Shown in pieces: positions 18,018 to 26,879 of a stretch of DNA of 40,769 nucleotides (its first letter is position 1; each line of letters starts with the position of its first letter). The stretch lies in assembly GCA_025056455.1 (NCBI GenBank), contig JANWVY010000017.1, positions 1-40,769 on the forward strand, in the 5' to 3' direction. The notes beneath the pieces were generated by a model. The model saw only the letters and a list, made by a program, of their open reading frames with translations. It did no database searches and had not been told where the DNA came from. Both the position numbers and the translations under genes were made by a program. This DNA comes from Bryobacteraceae bacterium (GTDB taxonomy: Bacteria > Acidobacteriota > Terriglobia > Bryobacterales > Bryobacteraceae).

Positions 18018-20228
18018 TCACTGCGGGGTCTCCTCAATGTAGTAGAGGCGTGTTCCTGCCCGCTCGGCAAGGAGTTTTATGCCCCAAAGCTTGCTGTTGA
18101 CTCGGAAATCGTCCGCTCCGGGATCGCCTGGAGCAACCAAATAATAACGAATGCCAGCTGCTCGGAGTTCCTGCATCGCCGCACGGCGCAGGCCCTTCAT
18201 CTGGCTCCCCTTGAAAAATTTCGGCTGCTGACTTAGCACTTTCCAGGGGCCGGTGTCAGCCTGCCCTTCGAGCCTCAAGCGCACCTGTCCCTGATCATCG
18301 ACAACTTCTAAAAGTACGTTGTCAACGGTGCGGACGGCGCCCAGATCCAGTTCCATCCACATGCCGGGGCGAATGGGTTCCCCCGTCCGCCACCTCGAAA
18401 CTGGGTTGTTGTCAATTGCATACTGCACATACCAGGGATTGACGTTGGCCCGGATGCGCCAGTCTGCACCCCGGGGTAACTCGCGCTCTCCGCGGCGAAC
18501 CCGCCATTCGCCAATACTCCATTGATCTGTACCCCCGGCCGTTTGCACCAGCCGCAGACGCCGTAATCCTTGGAGAGGAAACTCAAAGTGAAGCCGGAGA
18601 GAGGGAGCTAAATCGGGAAACAAGGCGCTCCAAATGAATTCGCCAAGCAAGGAATTACTCGCCGACATGTAAGCCACCCGGAGTTCCCGGCTCATGTACG
18701 CGTCAGCGGCTCCCGAAAAACTAAAGACCTGCTCGCCGGCCGGGACAGAATCTTCGATCATACGGGCGATGACATACGAGGGGAAACGCTCCGCGAGAAA
18801 CTTTTCTTCCTTGGTGATGCGGAGAGCTGCCGCCACAGGAATACGTTCCAAGCGCCAGGCATAGGGCGAACAGTATTTTCGCAAGACGTGAGGCCAGGAG
18901 ATGGTGGCGTGCAACAGCACGAGGAAGGGCAAAATGCCGCGCGACGCCTGCACACCAAGAGCAAGTGTGAGGGCCAGGAACGGGGCAGCGGGAATAAGAA
19001 ACCGAGTTCCTAGGTTGTTGTAATAGGGTGCAGCGAATACGGCCGCAGCCAGCCACAACTGCCGCCCCTCTCGCCGCCGGAGTGCAAGCAGTCCAAGCGG
19101 AAGCAGGACGAACACGGGCCCGAATAATCCCCCCAGCCGCCCTCCTTTTACCGTCAGCTCCAGGGGAATTTCACTTTTGCTCTTGAGCTGCCCCCAGTTT
19201 CTCATCATGGCGATGTATTCGCGTTCGAATGCAAGGGTGACGTTCGGATTCGGGAAGAACTGGTTGGCAAAAGGCGACAAGGGATTCCCGACGAGGATCC
19301 AGTTCTTCGCGGTCCAAGGTACGACCATCAACAGCACGCTCGCAGCGACAGGCAGCAGAGTGCGGAGCGCTTTGCTTTTCCACAACACATAAACGCCGAC
19401 GTAAGGTATCGCCAGAGCCGCCGTGTATTTCGCAGCGAAACAAAAACCGGCAAGAAGGCCAACTAGCACCAAGAGCTTTGGCTCACGGGAGACGCTCCAG
19501 ATTTGCAATAAGGCGAATGTGGCGAAAACTACACACGCCACCGCTACATCAATGTAGGCGGTCGTGCCGTCCACGCCGATCACAGGCGCACATAGCGCGA
19601 GCAAACCTCCCCCCAGGCCCGCTACCGGGAAGCCAAAGCGGCGCGCGTGATTCAGCATGAGGAAGGGCAACATCAGCAAGAAAGCGCAGTGCACCAGAGC
19701 GGCCGAAGAATGGCGGCCAAACGCAAACGCGAAGGCAAACAGCATCTCCACGCCCTGTGTGAGATTGGCGTACATGTTCGTTGTGATGCGAGAGAATCCC
19801 CGTTCCCGGAGATATTTCGCAACAAAGCCCAAATGATAGGAACTGCCATCTGGACTCATCTCTGGCGCCATGGCGTTGGCAAGATACAGAAACGCATAGG
19901 CAGCAAAAACAGCGAAAAATAGCAGGCGCCAAGCCCTTGGCAGCGGATCGAAACGCCGTGTTGCAGCAAGGCGCAAGGCCCCCCTCCGCCAAGCCGTAAG
20001 CACGATGAGCCAGCCGATCGCCAGAAAGACCGCCTTCTTGGCCACTTGTGCAGCGCAACAGAGAAACACTATGAAATGAAGCAGGCTCGCCCCGCTCAGG
20101 AAGGCAAACAAAGGCTCTTCCTCCCGGAAGAACTCCAGGCGCAAGCGCCAGAACAGCAGCCGCCCTAGGCAATAACTCACAAGCAACGTGAAAGCTGCGC
20201 CGAACAGAATGTAGAAAAGCTGAGGCAT
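18018..20228 (-). CDS. GT39-like polytopic glycosyltransferase with C-terminal discoidin-like domain
   Basis: The 736-residue inner-membrane protein has about 11-13 hydrophobic segments in its first 460 residues, in the style of ArnT/PMT-type (GT-C fold) glycosyltransferases. An early acidic loop reads NAMAPEMSPDGSSYHLG (about 122-138), a likely GT-C catalytic/metal-binding loop. The soluble C-terminal part (about 480-736) contains a stretch resembling an F5/8 type C (discoidin) carbohydrate-binding domain: AIDNNPVSRWRTGEPIRPGMW followed by ELDLGAVRTVDNVLLEV. The start codon overlaps the preceding gene's stop as TAATG, so the two are translationally coupled. Acceptor and donor are unknown. 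Confidence 0.78.
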   Translation of the reverse strand: MPQLFYILFGAAFTLLVSYCLGRLLFWRLRLEFFREEEPLFAFLSGASLLHFIVFLCCAAQVAKKAVFLAIGWLIVLTAWRRGALRLAATRRFDPLPRAWRLLFFAVFAAYAFLYLANAMAPEMSPDGSSYHLGFVAKYLRERGFSRITTNMYANLTQGVEMLFAFAFAFGRHSSAALVHCAFLLMLPFLMLNHARRFGFPVAGLGGGLLALCAPVIGVDGTTAYIDVAVACVVFATFALLQIWSVSREPKLLVLVGLLAGFCFAAKYTAALAIPYVGVYVLWKSKALRTLLPVAASVLLMVVPWTAKNWILVGNPLSPFANQFFPNPNVTLAFEREYIAMMRNWGQLKSKSEIPLELTVKGGRLGGLFGPVFVLLPLGLLALRRREGRQLWLAAAVFAAPYYNNLGTRFLIPAAPFLALTLALGVQASRGILPFLVLLHATISWPHVLRKYCSPYAWRLERIPVAAALRITKEEKFLAERFPSYVIARMIEDSVPAGEQVFSFSGAADAYMSRELRVAYMSASNSLLGEFIWSALFPDLAPSLRLHFEFPLQGLRRLRLVQTAGGTDQWSIGEWRVRRGERELPRGADWRIRANVNPWYVQYAIDNNPVSRWRTGEPIRPGMWMELDLGAVRTVDNVLLEVVDDQGQVRLRLEGQADTGPWKVLSQQPKFFKGSQMKGLRRAAMQELRAAGIRYYLVAPGDPGADDFRVNSKLWGIKLLAERAGTRLYYIEETPQ

Positions 20229-20878
20229 TAGGGCTTAAATCCTGCCGATATTAGGAGGAAGGCCAACTTCGCTTGATCAGACTGGCTAACGAGATACTTG
20301 TCGACTTCTGTGGTGACCACAACAGGCCGATCCGTGCGCAACAACTCCGGCGGAACTGGCGTTTCAAAATGCTTTTCTCCTGGCGTGTCGTAAAGGACTT
20401 CTCCAAGGGATTTGCCGTCAATCAAAAAGCGGAACTTCACCGGGCCGGTCTGGGCGAAGGTATTTTCGTTCAACACGAAATCCATGAAATAAGTCAGGCC
20501 TCGGGTGGAAGCCAGTTGAAACCGCATTTCGAGTCGCGGCGCGCACCACCGCCATTTAACGCCTGGCTCGTTCGTAATCGTACCGGAGAGGATGTAGTTG
20601 TCAGCTTCGGGAGACATCATCGAAATGGCCTCGCCCACGGCCGGGGGTTCAGCATCGGGATTGAAATTTCGTTGCAGCGGTGGCGGGTAGGATTGGGGAA
20701 CGGGTTTGCACTGGGAAAGCAACCCTGCCGAGAGAGCCAGCGCGACGAACGTCCACGGGCCGCGCCAACTCTGTCCGGCTTGGTTCGAAAGCCCGGCGAC
20801 GTTAGCAGCCCCTTGCCCCAGCCCCGCCGTTGATTGTTGACAGTCCGCGCCTTGCGCCCTGCCCCAGTTCAGCGGCAT
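20228..20878 (-). CDS. membrane-anchored protein of unknown function
   Basis: I do not recognise a family. The 216-residue product has a polar N-terminus of about 42 residues, one hydrophobic segment (WTFVALALSAGLLSQC), a proline-rich linker (PVPQSYPPPLQRNF) and a compact domain that reads as beta-rich. The ATG at 20878 is supported by GGAG placed 12 bases upstream, inside the last codons of the DUF885 gene. Without the N-terminal extension the hydrophobic segment would look like a lipoprotein signal, but Gln before the Cys is not a good lipobox. Tight coupling to the GT39-like gene suggests a periplasmic accessory role for that enzyme. Confidence 0.72.
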   Translation of the reverse strand: MPLNWGRAQGADCQQSTAGLGQGAANVAGLSNQAGQSWRGPWTFVALALSAGLLSQCKPVPQSYPPPLQRNFNPDAEPPAVGEAISMMSPEADNYILSGTITNEPGVKWRWCAPRLEMRFQLASTRGLTYFMDFVLNENTFAQTGPVKFRFLIDGKSLGEVLYDTPGEKHFETPVPPELLRTDRPVVVTTEVDKYLVSQSDQAKLAFLLISAGFKP

Positions 20879-20884
20879 TTTCAG

Positions 20885-22621
20885 CTACTCCATAAGAGAG
20901 GGAAGAATTCTCATCGGAACAGCGCCCTGCCGCAGCGCGCTTTCGTGAAACTCCGCCAGTCGAAATTGCGGGCCGCGCTTCGCTTGCATGGAGCGGCGTA
21001 AGGCGGACCATTCCCGGTAGCCCACAAAATAGGTGCAAAGCTGCGTGGAGGAAAGCTTGGCGCGGCGTAGTTTTGCGGAGGCTTCCTCCTGCTCCTGGAA
21101 GGCTTCCTTGGTCATCAGCTGCATGGCTTGCTCATCTTGCATCTGACGCGTGTGCAAAGAAATGTCGAGAATCGCGTTGGCAATTACACGCAATTGTTGT
21201 TTCAAAAACGTCAGGCGTAGTTCCGGGCTGCCGTCCAGATAGCCCTCATCCAGCATCATTTCGGTGGCATAAACAGCCCAGCCTTCGATGTAAGGGCCAT
21301 TGCCGAAAATGCTGCGGAGCGCACGGCGTGATTTGGGCTGCACTTGGTTGGCATATTCAAACTGGACATAATGTCCAGGCATCGCTTCATGAATGGTCAG
21401 CAGTTTGAGACCATAATCGTTATACTCGCGGAGTTTTGATTCCACTCGCTCCGCGGGCCAGTTCTTGGGTATTGGCGTGAGCCAGTAAAAAGCACCAAGC
21501 TGCGGCTCCAACGCAGGGGCCGGGGCAAAGCCTCCCACGGCGTAGACGCCACGCATGAACTCCGGAGTCTCGATCACCTGCAAATTGTCGTGGGGCGGCA
21601 GCGCGAGCAAGCCTTTCTGTTGAACAAACTGTCGCGCCTCGTTCAGGTCACGGCGGGCGTTCGAAAAATACGTCTCCACGGTGGCGTGTTTCCGCGCAAC
21701 AATCTCCAGAGCCTGGCGAATGGTCGTACTGGGATCCTGCCCACGGGTCCGCCCGGCGAGGATTTTGGAGGAGAGCTGGAGCATCTGTCGCCGGGTCTCG
21801 GTGAGCATCTTCTGGGCCTCATCAAGCACTTGCTCGGGCGTAAGGGAGGTACCAAGGGTATAGCGAAGCTTGGCGCCAAAGTGCGGACCTAAGCGCCAGT
21901 CGCTTGTTCTACGAGCCAAGTCGCGATCTAACCATTGCTGAAAATCTCGCAAAGCAAGAAGCGCGAGCTCGGCTAGCCGGTTGTAACGATCACGCAGCTC
22001 GGGGGGCACTTGGGCCCGAATGGCTTGATCAATGAGCGACACGTTCCCCTCATTTTCCTGCTTGGCCGTGAGCCGCCAGATTTCGGGAGCAGTCTCCAGA
22101 TTTTCCTTGGCCACGGCTAAAAACTTTGGGATCTTCGACAGCCGGGCCATGATGTGTTGCAGTCGCACAGGCTTCGGAGCGTACTCAAGGACGAGTGGTT
22201 GAAATAGAGCGTTGCCGATGGTCTCGACGTACAGAGCCGGATTGTGTTTGTGGCTTTCGATTTGGTTGAGCTCGAGGAGGGCGAGGTTGACCTGGTCCTC
22301 GACGATGCTCAAGTCGGCTCGAGATTGAGCAGAAAGCCCTTCGCGCGGGATTTGATTTAAGCGCTCTCTCATCCCCTCATAAAAGGTTCGTTGCAAACGC
22401 AAGCCTGTGGGGGAATAATCTTCTAGCATCTCATCGAGGGAAGAGCCAGCATGTTCATGGTATCCTGCGCTAGTTGCAAGCGTCGGATTCAAGCCGAGGA
22501 CGCCAAAGACAAAGTCGGAGACAAGAGCTTCCGCTAACGCGTCGCTTACCGGTGGCGCAGTCTCCCGCCCACAGGAACAGGCCAGCAGACTCGCGACGAG
22601 AACCGTACTAAGACGAAACAT
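20885..22621 (-). CDS. DUF885-family lipoprotein, putative zinc peptidase
   Basis: This is a 578-residue DUF885 protein, an alpha-helical family linked to metallopeptidases by its conserved HExxxxH-like motif, here HEAMPGHYVQFEYAN (H411, E412, H417). A second family feature is PIPKNWPAERVESKLREYN shortly before it. The N-terminus MFRLSTVLVASLLACSCG has a good lipobox (LLAC, C15), so it should be a lipoprotein. It overlaps the rmlD-like gene by 14 bases and is followed after 6 bases by the unknown membrane-anchored protein. Family members are often secreted in Acidobacteria; the substrate is unknown. Confidence 0.85.
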   Translation of the reverse strand: MFRLSTVLVASLLACSCGRETAPPVSDALAEALVSDFVFGVLGLNPTLATSAGYHEHAGSSLDEMLEDYSPTGLRLQRTFYEGMRERLNQIPREGLSAQSRADLSIVEDQVNLALLELNQIESHKHNPALYVETIGNALFQPLVLEYAPKPVRLQHIMARLSKIPKFLAVAKENLETAPEIWRLTAKQENEGNVSLIDQAIRAQVPPELRDRYNRLAELALLALRDFQQWLDRDLARRTSDWRLGPHFGAKLRYTLGTSLTPEQVLDEAQKMLTETRRQMLQLSSKILAGRTRGQDPSTTIRQALEIVARKHATVETYFSNARRDLNEARQFVQQKGLLALPPHDNLQVIETPEFMRGVYAVGGFAPAPALEPQLGAFYWLTPIPKNWPAERVESKLREYNDYGLKLLTIHEAMPGHYVQFEYANQVQPKSRRALRSIFGNGPYIEGWAVYATEMMLDEGYLDGSPELRLTFLKQQLRVIANAILDISLHTRQMQDEQAMQLMTKEAFQEQEEASAKLRRAKLSSTQLCTYFVGYREWSALRRSMQAKRGPQFRLAEFHESALRQGAVPMRILPSLME

Positions 22622-23486
22622 AACGTTGACGCAGTTGTAAATAGCTGCGGACAGCGACCTCGAGCGGCGGAAAAGGCTCTAGCCCAAGGCTTTCAATCAG
22701 ACGATTGGAGAGAGCGGAGTACTTCGGCCGGCGAGCAGCTGTGCGGTATTCCCGCTCGTTGGTGGCACGCAATTCTGGTTTCAAGCCGGCCAGCCGGAAG
22801 ATCAACCCTGCATAGTCATACCAGGAGATGGGGGTCCCCCCGCCAATGTGAAACAAACCGCGCACCCCGCGCTCAACCAAGTCCGCAGAGCGGGCCGCCA
22901 GCACCGGGGCGTAGGTGGGCGAGGCGACATGGTCTTCCACTACGCGGATGACCTGGTTTTCTTTTGCCAGACGAAGCATGAGCTCAATGAAGTTGCCGCG
23001 GGCTGTACGCAATCCTCCCGGCCCGAAAACGCCAGAGGTTCGAATGATGATCACCTTGTCAAGATAAGCCTGGGCGTACAACTCTCCGGCCAGCTTGGAG
23101 ACAGCGTACGCCCCAAGCGGGTGCGTGGGATCGGACTCGGTGTAGGGAGCGCCTTTCGCCCCGTCGAAGACATAATCCGTCGAGAAATGCACAAGCAGCG
23201 CGTCATTCTGGCGGCAGGCCATGGCGAGGTTTCGAACCGCGAGCGAATTGGCTAGAAAAGCCGCTTGAGGTTCCTGCTCCGCTAGGTCCACCTGATTATA
23301 CGCAGCGGCGTTGAGCACCACCGCAGGATCGAAGGAAGCAACCGTATGCTCCACTCGGGCAGCATCGGTGATATCGAGCTCCGAGCGCTGGAATCCCGCG
23401 ACTTGGTAGCCGCGCTGGGTGAACTCGCGGACGAGCTCAACACCAAGCTGGCCGCCGCTTCCAACAATTAGGGCGCGTTTTTCCAT
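22608..23486 (-). CDS. RmlD-like NAD(P)-dependent sugar nucleotide reductase
   Basis: The 292-residue short-chain dehydrogenase/reductase is of the dTDP-4-dehydrorhamnose reductase type. It has a Rossmann glycine motif near the N-terminus (GSGGQLG, 9-15), ELDITD, VVLNAAAYNQVDLAE, the catalytic region HFSTDYVFDG with YAVSKLAGE (Tyr and Lys), and RTSGVFGPGG. These match RmlD well, but rmlA, rmlB and rmlC are not adjacent, so rhamnose synthesis is likely but unproven. It heads the co-directional run that includes the GT39-like glycosyltransferase, which fits a cell-surface glycan role. Confidence 0.88.
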   Translation of the reverse strand: MEKRALIVGSGGQLGVELVREFTQRGYQVAGFQRSELDITDAARVEHTVASFDPAVVLNAAAYNQVDLAEQEPQAAFLANSLAVRNLAMACRQNDALLVHFSTDYVFDGAKGAPYTESDPTHPLGAYAVSKLAGELYAQAYLDKVIIIRTSGVFGPGGLRTARGNFIELMLRLAKENQVIRVVEDHVASPTYAPVLAARSADLVERGVRGLFHIGGGTPISWYDYAGLIFRLAGLKPELRATNEREYRTAARRPKYSALSNRLIESLGLEPFPPLEVAVRSYLQLRQRYVSS

Positions 23487-23578
23487 GGGCAGTATCCCAG
23501 GATAACGCGCCGCAAGAGAACAACTGAAGATGGACCTGGAAATTGGAAAACATCTGATGGATAGCCAGCAAAGCTAGG

Positions 23579-23920
23579 CTAAGAGGACTCGTTTGCCGTC
23601 ACTTCTACCGGCTCATCACGCAGCGCTCTTGCAAGAGCCGCCAGCTCTCGGAGGTTGGAAATAGAGTGCGCAACCGCCACACCAACCGAAAACAGTTGTG
23701 TCTCTTCTTGCTGGCAGTAACAAACATCCCCCAGCAGTAGCAGATCCTCAGCGTCAATTCGAACTGGCAGGCCGACGGGGAGCGGACTTCGAACCAGGAG
23801 GCGCGCCCCCCGGCCACAGATATTCTGCATCTGAGCGCTGTGTGACAGTTGTTCTCCTTGCAGCAGGGTGATTTTCGCGGGCCGTAGGCAGGGGAATCGA
23901 GGTTCTCGGCGACGCTCCAT
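23579..23920 (-). CDS. PilZ-domain protein, possibly c-di-GMP binding
   Basis: The 113-residue protein begins MERRREPRF, containing the RxxxR c-di-GMP binding box. The second box is MQNICGRGARL: the usual (D/N)xSxxG appears as N-x-C-x-x-G (N33, C35, G38), so the serine is replaced by cysteine. A later stretch, VCYCQQEETQLFSVGVAVAH, fits the final PilZ strands. The ATG at 23920 is preferred; a TTG at 23977 would add 19 residues, and neither has a clear ribosome-binding site. It is divergent from the sulfatase. Ligand binding is plausible but the altered second motif lowers certainty. Confidence 0.72.
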   Translation of the reverse strand: MERRREPRFPCLRPAKITLLQGEQLSHSAQMQNICGRGARLLVRSPLPVGLPVRIDAEDLLLLGDVCYCQQEETQLFSVGVAVAHSISNLRELAALARALRDEPVEVTANESS

Positions 23921-24044
23921 GACAAGCGCATCGGATGAGCGCGCAAAAGTCTGAGCTGAATCTGCAAGTCTCAACAAAAATGGAAATCCGGCAACGGATA
24001 GCGCCCTGAGGGAAAGGCTAGTGTATGATCCCTAAGGCGGAGAT

Positions 24045-24072
24045 TTGCCGGGCGCCTTTCGGCTCCTAGAAT
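24045..24072 (+). promoter_or_regulatory. candidate sigma-70 promoter for the sulfatase gene
   Basis: TTGCCG (24045-24050) and TAGAAT (24067-24072) are separated by 16 bases. The -10 is a 5/6 match and the -35 a 4/6 match. It would give a leader of about 25 bases before the ATG at 24105. Confidence 0.35.
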
Positions 24073-24104
24073 CCTCATCCGCAACCGAAGGTTGATGAAT
24101 TGTT

Positions 24105-25505
24105 ATGAAAACAACTCGCCAGGTAAGCCGGCGCCGATTCTTGGCGCAAGCAAGCCTTCCTCTGACTCCTCGTGTCGCCGCATCCTCCTCTGCGCGGAAA
24201 CCCAACGTCATCCTGATCTATGCCGACGACCTCGGCTATGGAGACTTGGGCTGTTACGGGGGCAAACTGCGCACCCCCAATTTGGATCGCATGGCGCGCG
24301 AAGGCATGCGTTTTACGCATTTCGTATCGGCGAATCCTGTATGCTCCCCCTCGCGCGCAGCGCTGCTGACAGGCCGATATCCAACGCGGGTGGGTGTTCC
24401 CCGGGTACTGTTTCCTCAGGACAAAGAAGGGCTTCCAGACGACGAGGTGACAATTGCACAGATGCTGAAGCCGCTCGGCTATCGCACCCTTTGTGTAGGC
24501 AAATGGCATCTGGGCCATCTGCCACAGTATCTGCCCACCAACCGGGGATTCGATGAATACTACGGGATTCCCTACAGCAACGACATGAACCCGCGCCTCC
24601 TGCTGCACAGTGTCCCGGGCAAAGTGGAAATCTTGGAGGAGATTGCCACGCTAGAAACGCTGACGCCACGCTATACCGAACGAGCGGTGCGCTTTATCGA
24701 AACAAGCAAAGAGGCTCCGTTCTTCCTCTACTTGCCGCACACTTATCCGCACATTCCGCTTGCCGCCTCGCCCCGGTTTAAGGGCAAATCCCCACATGGG
24801 CTTTACGGTGACGTTGTTGAGGAACTGGATTGGAGCGTCGGTGAAATTCTTGCGGCGTTGAAGAGGCATAACCTTGAGCGCGACACTCTGGTTCTGTTTT
24901 CTTCCGACAACGGGCCCTGGTTTTTGGGAAGCCCTGGCATGTTGCGCGGACGTAAGGGTACGACCTACGAGGGGGGTGTGCGCGAGCCGTTTCTGGCCCG
25001 TATGCCGGGCCGCATTCCTGCCGGTAAGGTTTGCCACGGGCTTGCGTCAACCCTCGATATCCTGCCCACAGTCGCCAAGCTGTGCGGCGCCCCGCTACCA
25101 CCGAAACCGCTGGATGGCATCGACATTTGGCCCCTGCTAAGCGGGGCGAGATCCTCCCTGGAGCGCGAGGTGCTGCTGTATTTTGACAACGTCCACCTCC
25201 AGTGCGCACGCTGGGGCAACTACAAGCTTCACGTCGCCCGGTATAACTCGCAAGTCTACAGTCCCCCGCCCGCTGGCGGACGCATCAATCTGCCTCTGCC
25301 CCGTCCAGAGCTCTACGATTTGAGCTTAGACCCGGACGAAAGCTACGACCTTGCACCCGAGCGGCCGGATCTCGTCAAGGAGATTCAAGCTCGCATGGAA
25401 CGAGTTCTGGCAACCTTCCCTGAACCAATCCAGCGGGCGTACACCGAGACGGCAAAGAAAAAAACCGAGGGGCAAACGGGGGCGTTCCCACGCTTGGCGC
25501 AGTAA
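24105..25505 (+). CDS. Tat-exported sulfatase (formylglycine-type arylsulfatase family)
   Basis: The 466-residue sulfatase starts with a twin-arginine signal (SRRRFLAQASLPL). The active-site signature is CSPSRAALLTGRYP with C80, the residue converted to formylglycine. Other conserved residues are DD (41-42) in IYADDLGYGDLGCYGG, K133 and H135 in VGKWHLGH, and SSDNG in the C-terminal half. It would hydrolyse sulfate esters, probably of polysaccharides, in the periplasm. No formylglycine-generating enzyme or sulfate transporter is in the window; maturation must come from elsewhere on the chromosome. Downstream cysE is 159 bp away, so a sulfur theme is suggestive only. Confidence 0.93.
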   Translation: MKTTRQVSRRRFLAQASLPLTPRVAASSSARKPNVILIYADDLGYGDLGCYGGKLRTPNLDRMAREGMRFTHFVSANPVCSPSRAALLTGRYPTRVGVPRVLFPQDKEGLPDDEVTIAQMLKPLGYRTLCVGKWHLGHLPQYLPTNRGFDEYYGIPYSNDMNPRLLLHSVPGKVEILEEIATLETLTPRYTERAVRFIETSKEAPFFLYLPHTYPHIPLAASPRFKGKSPHGLYGDVVEELDWSVGEILAALKRHNLERDTLVLFSSDNGPWFLGSPGMLRGRKGTTYEGGVREPFLARMPGRIPAGKVCHGLASTLDILPTVAKLCGAPLPPKPLDGIDIWPLLSGARSSLEREVLLYFDNVHLQCARWGNYKLHVARYNSQVYSPPPAGGRINLPLPRPELYDLSLDPDESYDLAPERPDLVKEIQARMERVLATFPEPIQRAYTETAKKKTEGQTGAFPRLAQ

Positions 25506-25572
25506 GCAGGCTGAGCCTCTTGGCCAGGCGCAAGATCCGGCAGTCGCGCAGCCGACAGCTCGGGATCGGGGT

Positions 25573-25604
25573 GGGTCCAGCCAGCAGAAGGAAACCTGCG
25601 ACCC
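25573..25604 (+). other. possible stem-loop in the cysE leader
   Basis: GGGTC (25573-25577) pairs with GACCC (25600-25604), and inside it GCAG (25584-25587) pairs with CTGC (25596-25599) around an 8-base loop, leaving a 6-base bulge on the 5' side. It lies about 60 bases before the cysE ATG. No T-run follows, so it is not a terminator, and no known riboswitch is recognised. Chance pairing in GC-rich DNA is possible. Confidence 0.2.
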
Positions 25605-25664
25605 TTCGGGCCCTGACCGCATCTTCGATCCCAGAACCATTCCGCGGCATAATGGGAGGGGAGC

Positions 25665-26312
25665 ATGTTTGCCACCATCCGGGAACAAATTGAAACGATC
25701 TTTCGGGAAGACCCTGCGGCCAAGAGCGTTCTGGAAATTATTCTTTGTTACCCGGGTTTTCACGCCATCCTAATGCACCGCCTGGCTCATAAGCTCTATA
25801 AGCTCGGCGTACCTCTCATTCCCCGGGTGATTTCTCAAATCAGCCGTTTTTTGACGGGCATTGAAATTCATCCTGGCGCCAAAATCGGGCGCCGTTTCTT
25901 CATCGACCACGGTATGGGGGTCGTGATCGGCGAGACAACCGAGATTGGCGATGACGTGTTGCTTTACCAAGGCGTGACTTTAGGCGGAACGGGGAAAGAA
26001 AAGGGGAAGCGACACCCAACGATCGGTAACAATGTAGTGATCGGAACGGGAGCAAAAATTCTGGGCAGCATTCGCATCGGGAACCATGTGAAGGTGGGAG
26101 CCGGCTCCGTCGTGGTTCATTCGGTGCCAGACCACTCTACGGTCGTCGGGGTGCCGGGCCGCGTTGTCCGCTCGCGGACCGCGACCGTCGAAGTGCTCGA
26201 GCACGGCAACCTGCCCGATCCTGAAGGTCAGGCCATCGAGGAACTGCGGGCGCGCATCGAGAAACTCGAAGCCGAGCTGCGCGCTGCTGGCGTGCGTTTA
26301 TCAGACCGGTAG
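25665..26312 (+). CDS. cysE: serine O-acetyltransferase (EpsC/CysE type)
   Basis: CysE transfers acetyl from acetyl-CoA to L-serine, the first step of cysteine synthesis. The 215-residue protein is the short EpsC-type form. It contains [22 protein letters not shown] (catalytic D81 and H82), [25 protein letters not shown] and [20 protein letters not shown], hexapeptide repeats of a left-handed beta-helix. The C-terminal 30 residues ([19 protein letters not shown]) form a predicted coiled coil. A strong ribosome-binding site GGGAGGGG precedes the ATG. No cysK is adjacent. Cytoplasmic. Confidence 0.95.
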   Translation: MFATIREQIETIFREDPAAKSVLEIILCYPGFHAILMHRLAHKLYKLGVPLIPRVISQISRFLTGIEIHPGAKIGRRFFIDHGMGVVIGETTEIGDDVLLYQGVTLGGTGKEKGKRHPTIGNNVVIGTGAKILGSIRIGNHVKVGAGSVVVHSVPDHSTVVGVPGRVVRSRTATVEVLEHGNLPDPEGQAIEELRARIEKLEAELRAAGVRLSDR

Positions 26313-26339
26313 CCGCCACTTGCGCTACTATCTCTCGCT

Positions 26340-26792
26340 ATGAGCGCCATCCCGAACTGGGATCAGTACTACTTACAAATCTGCCGCGTGGTCGCGGCGC
26401 GCAGCAAAGATCCCAACACCAAGCTGGGTTGCGTCATCGTGGGGCCAGCACATGAGATTCGCACGACTGGCTATAACAGTTTTCCTCGGGGAATTCGCGA
26501 CGACGTGCCCGAGCGGCTTGTCCGCCCCACGAAGTACCTCTGGATTGAGCACGCGGAACGCAACGCCATCTGTAATGCAGCTCGATGTGGAACACCACTT
26601 GAGGGCTGCACGCTGTATGTCGAGATCATGCCTTGTATGGACTGCGCGCGCGCCATCGTGCAAGCCGGAATCAAGGAAGTGGTGATCTCCGAAGAGCGGA
26701 TGAGTCAGTATTCGAGCGAATATTACGACCAGCATTTCGGAATGTCACACGTGCTGTTTCACGAGGCTGGGGTCATTGTGCGCCGCGTTTGA
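26340..26792 (+). CDS. deoxycytidylate (dCMP) deaminase family protein
   Basis: The 150-residue zinc-dependent deaminase has HAE (H71, E73) in WIEHAERNAI and PCMDC (C99, C102) for zinc and catalysis. NTKLGCVIVGP and the GYNSFPRGI segment are typical of dCMP deaminases, which make dUMP for thymidylate synthesis. An alternative is a tRNA- or nucleoside-type deaminase, but the NSFPRG motif favours dCMP. It starts 27 bp after cysE and is probably co-transcribed. It is convergent with the following ferredoxin gene across 87 bp with no convincing terminator. Confidence 0.9.
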   Translation: MSAIPNWDQYYLQICRVVAARSKDPNTKLGCVIVGPAHEIRTTGYNSFPRGIRDDVPERLVRPTKYLWIEHAERNAICNAARCGTPLEGCTLYVEIMPCMDCARAIVQAGIKEVVISEERMSQYSSEYYDQHFGMSHVLFHEAGVIVRRV

Positions 26793-26879
26793 TGGCGTTG
26801 CGGCAGCCTGCCGGACCTAGGTTGGGGCGCTGGCGGCGGGCGCCTTCTCCGCCGAAAGCCTTCGCCGCTAGACAAATGT

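Noticed and set aside
20273-20833. 186-residue plus-strand open frame
   Set aside because: Antisense to the membrane-anchored protein, whose start has a ribosome-binding site and is coupled to neighbours; the antisense product shows no domain.
24075-24608. 177-residue minus-strand open frame
   Set aside because: Antisense shadow of the sulfatase, which carries the full catalytic motif set.
26793-26879. Bidirectional terminator between the convergent deaminase and ferredoxin genes
   Set aside because: A GGCGC/GCGCC pair is followed only by TTCT; the stem is short and lacks a T-run.
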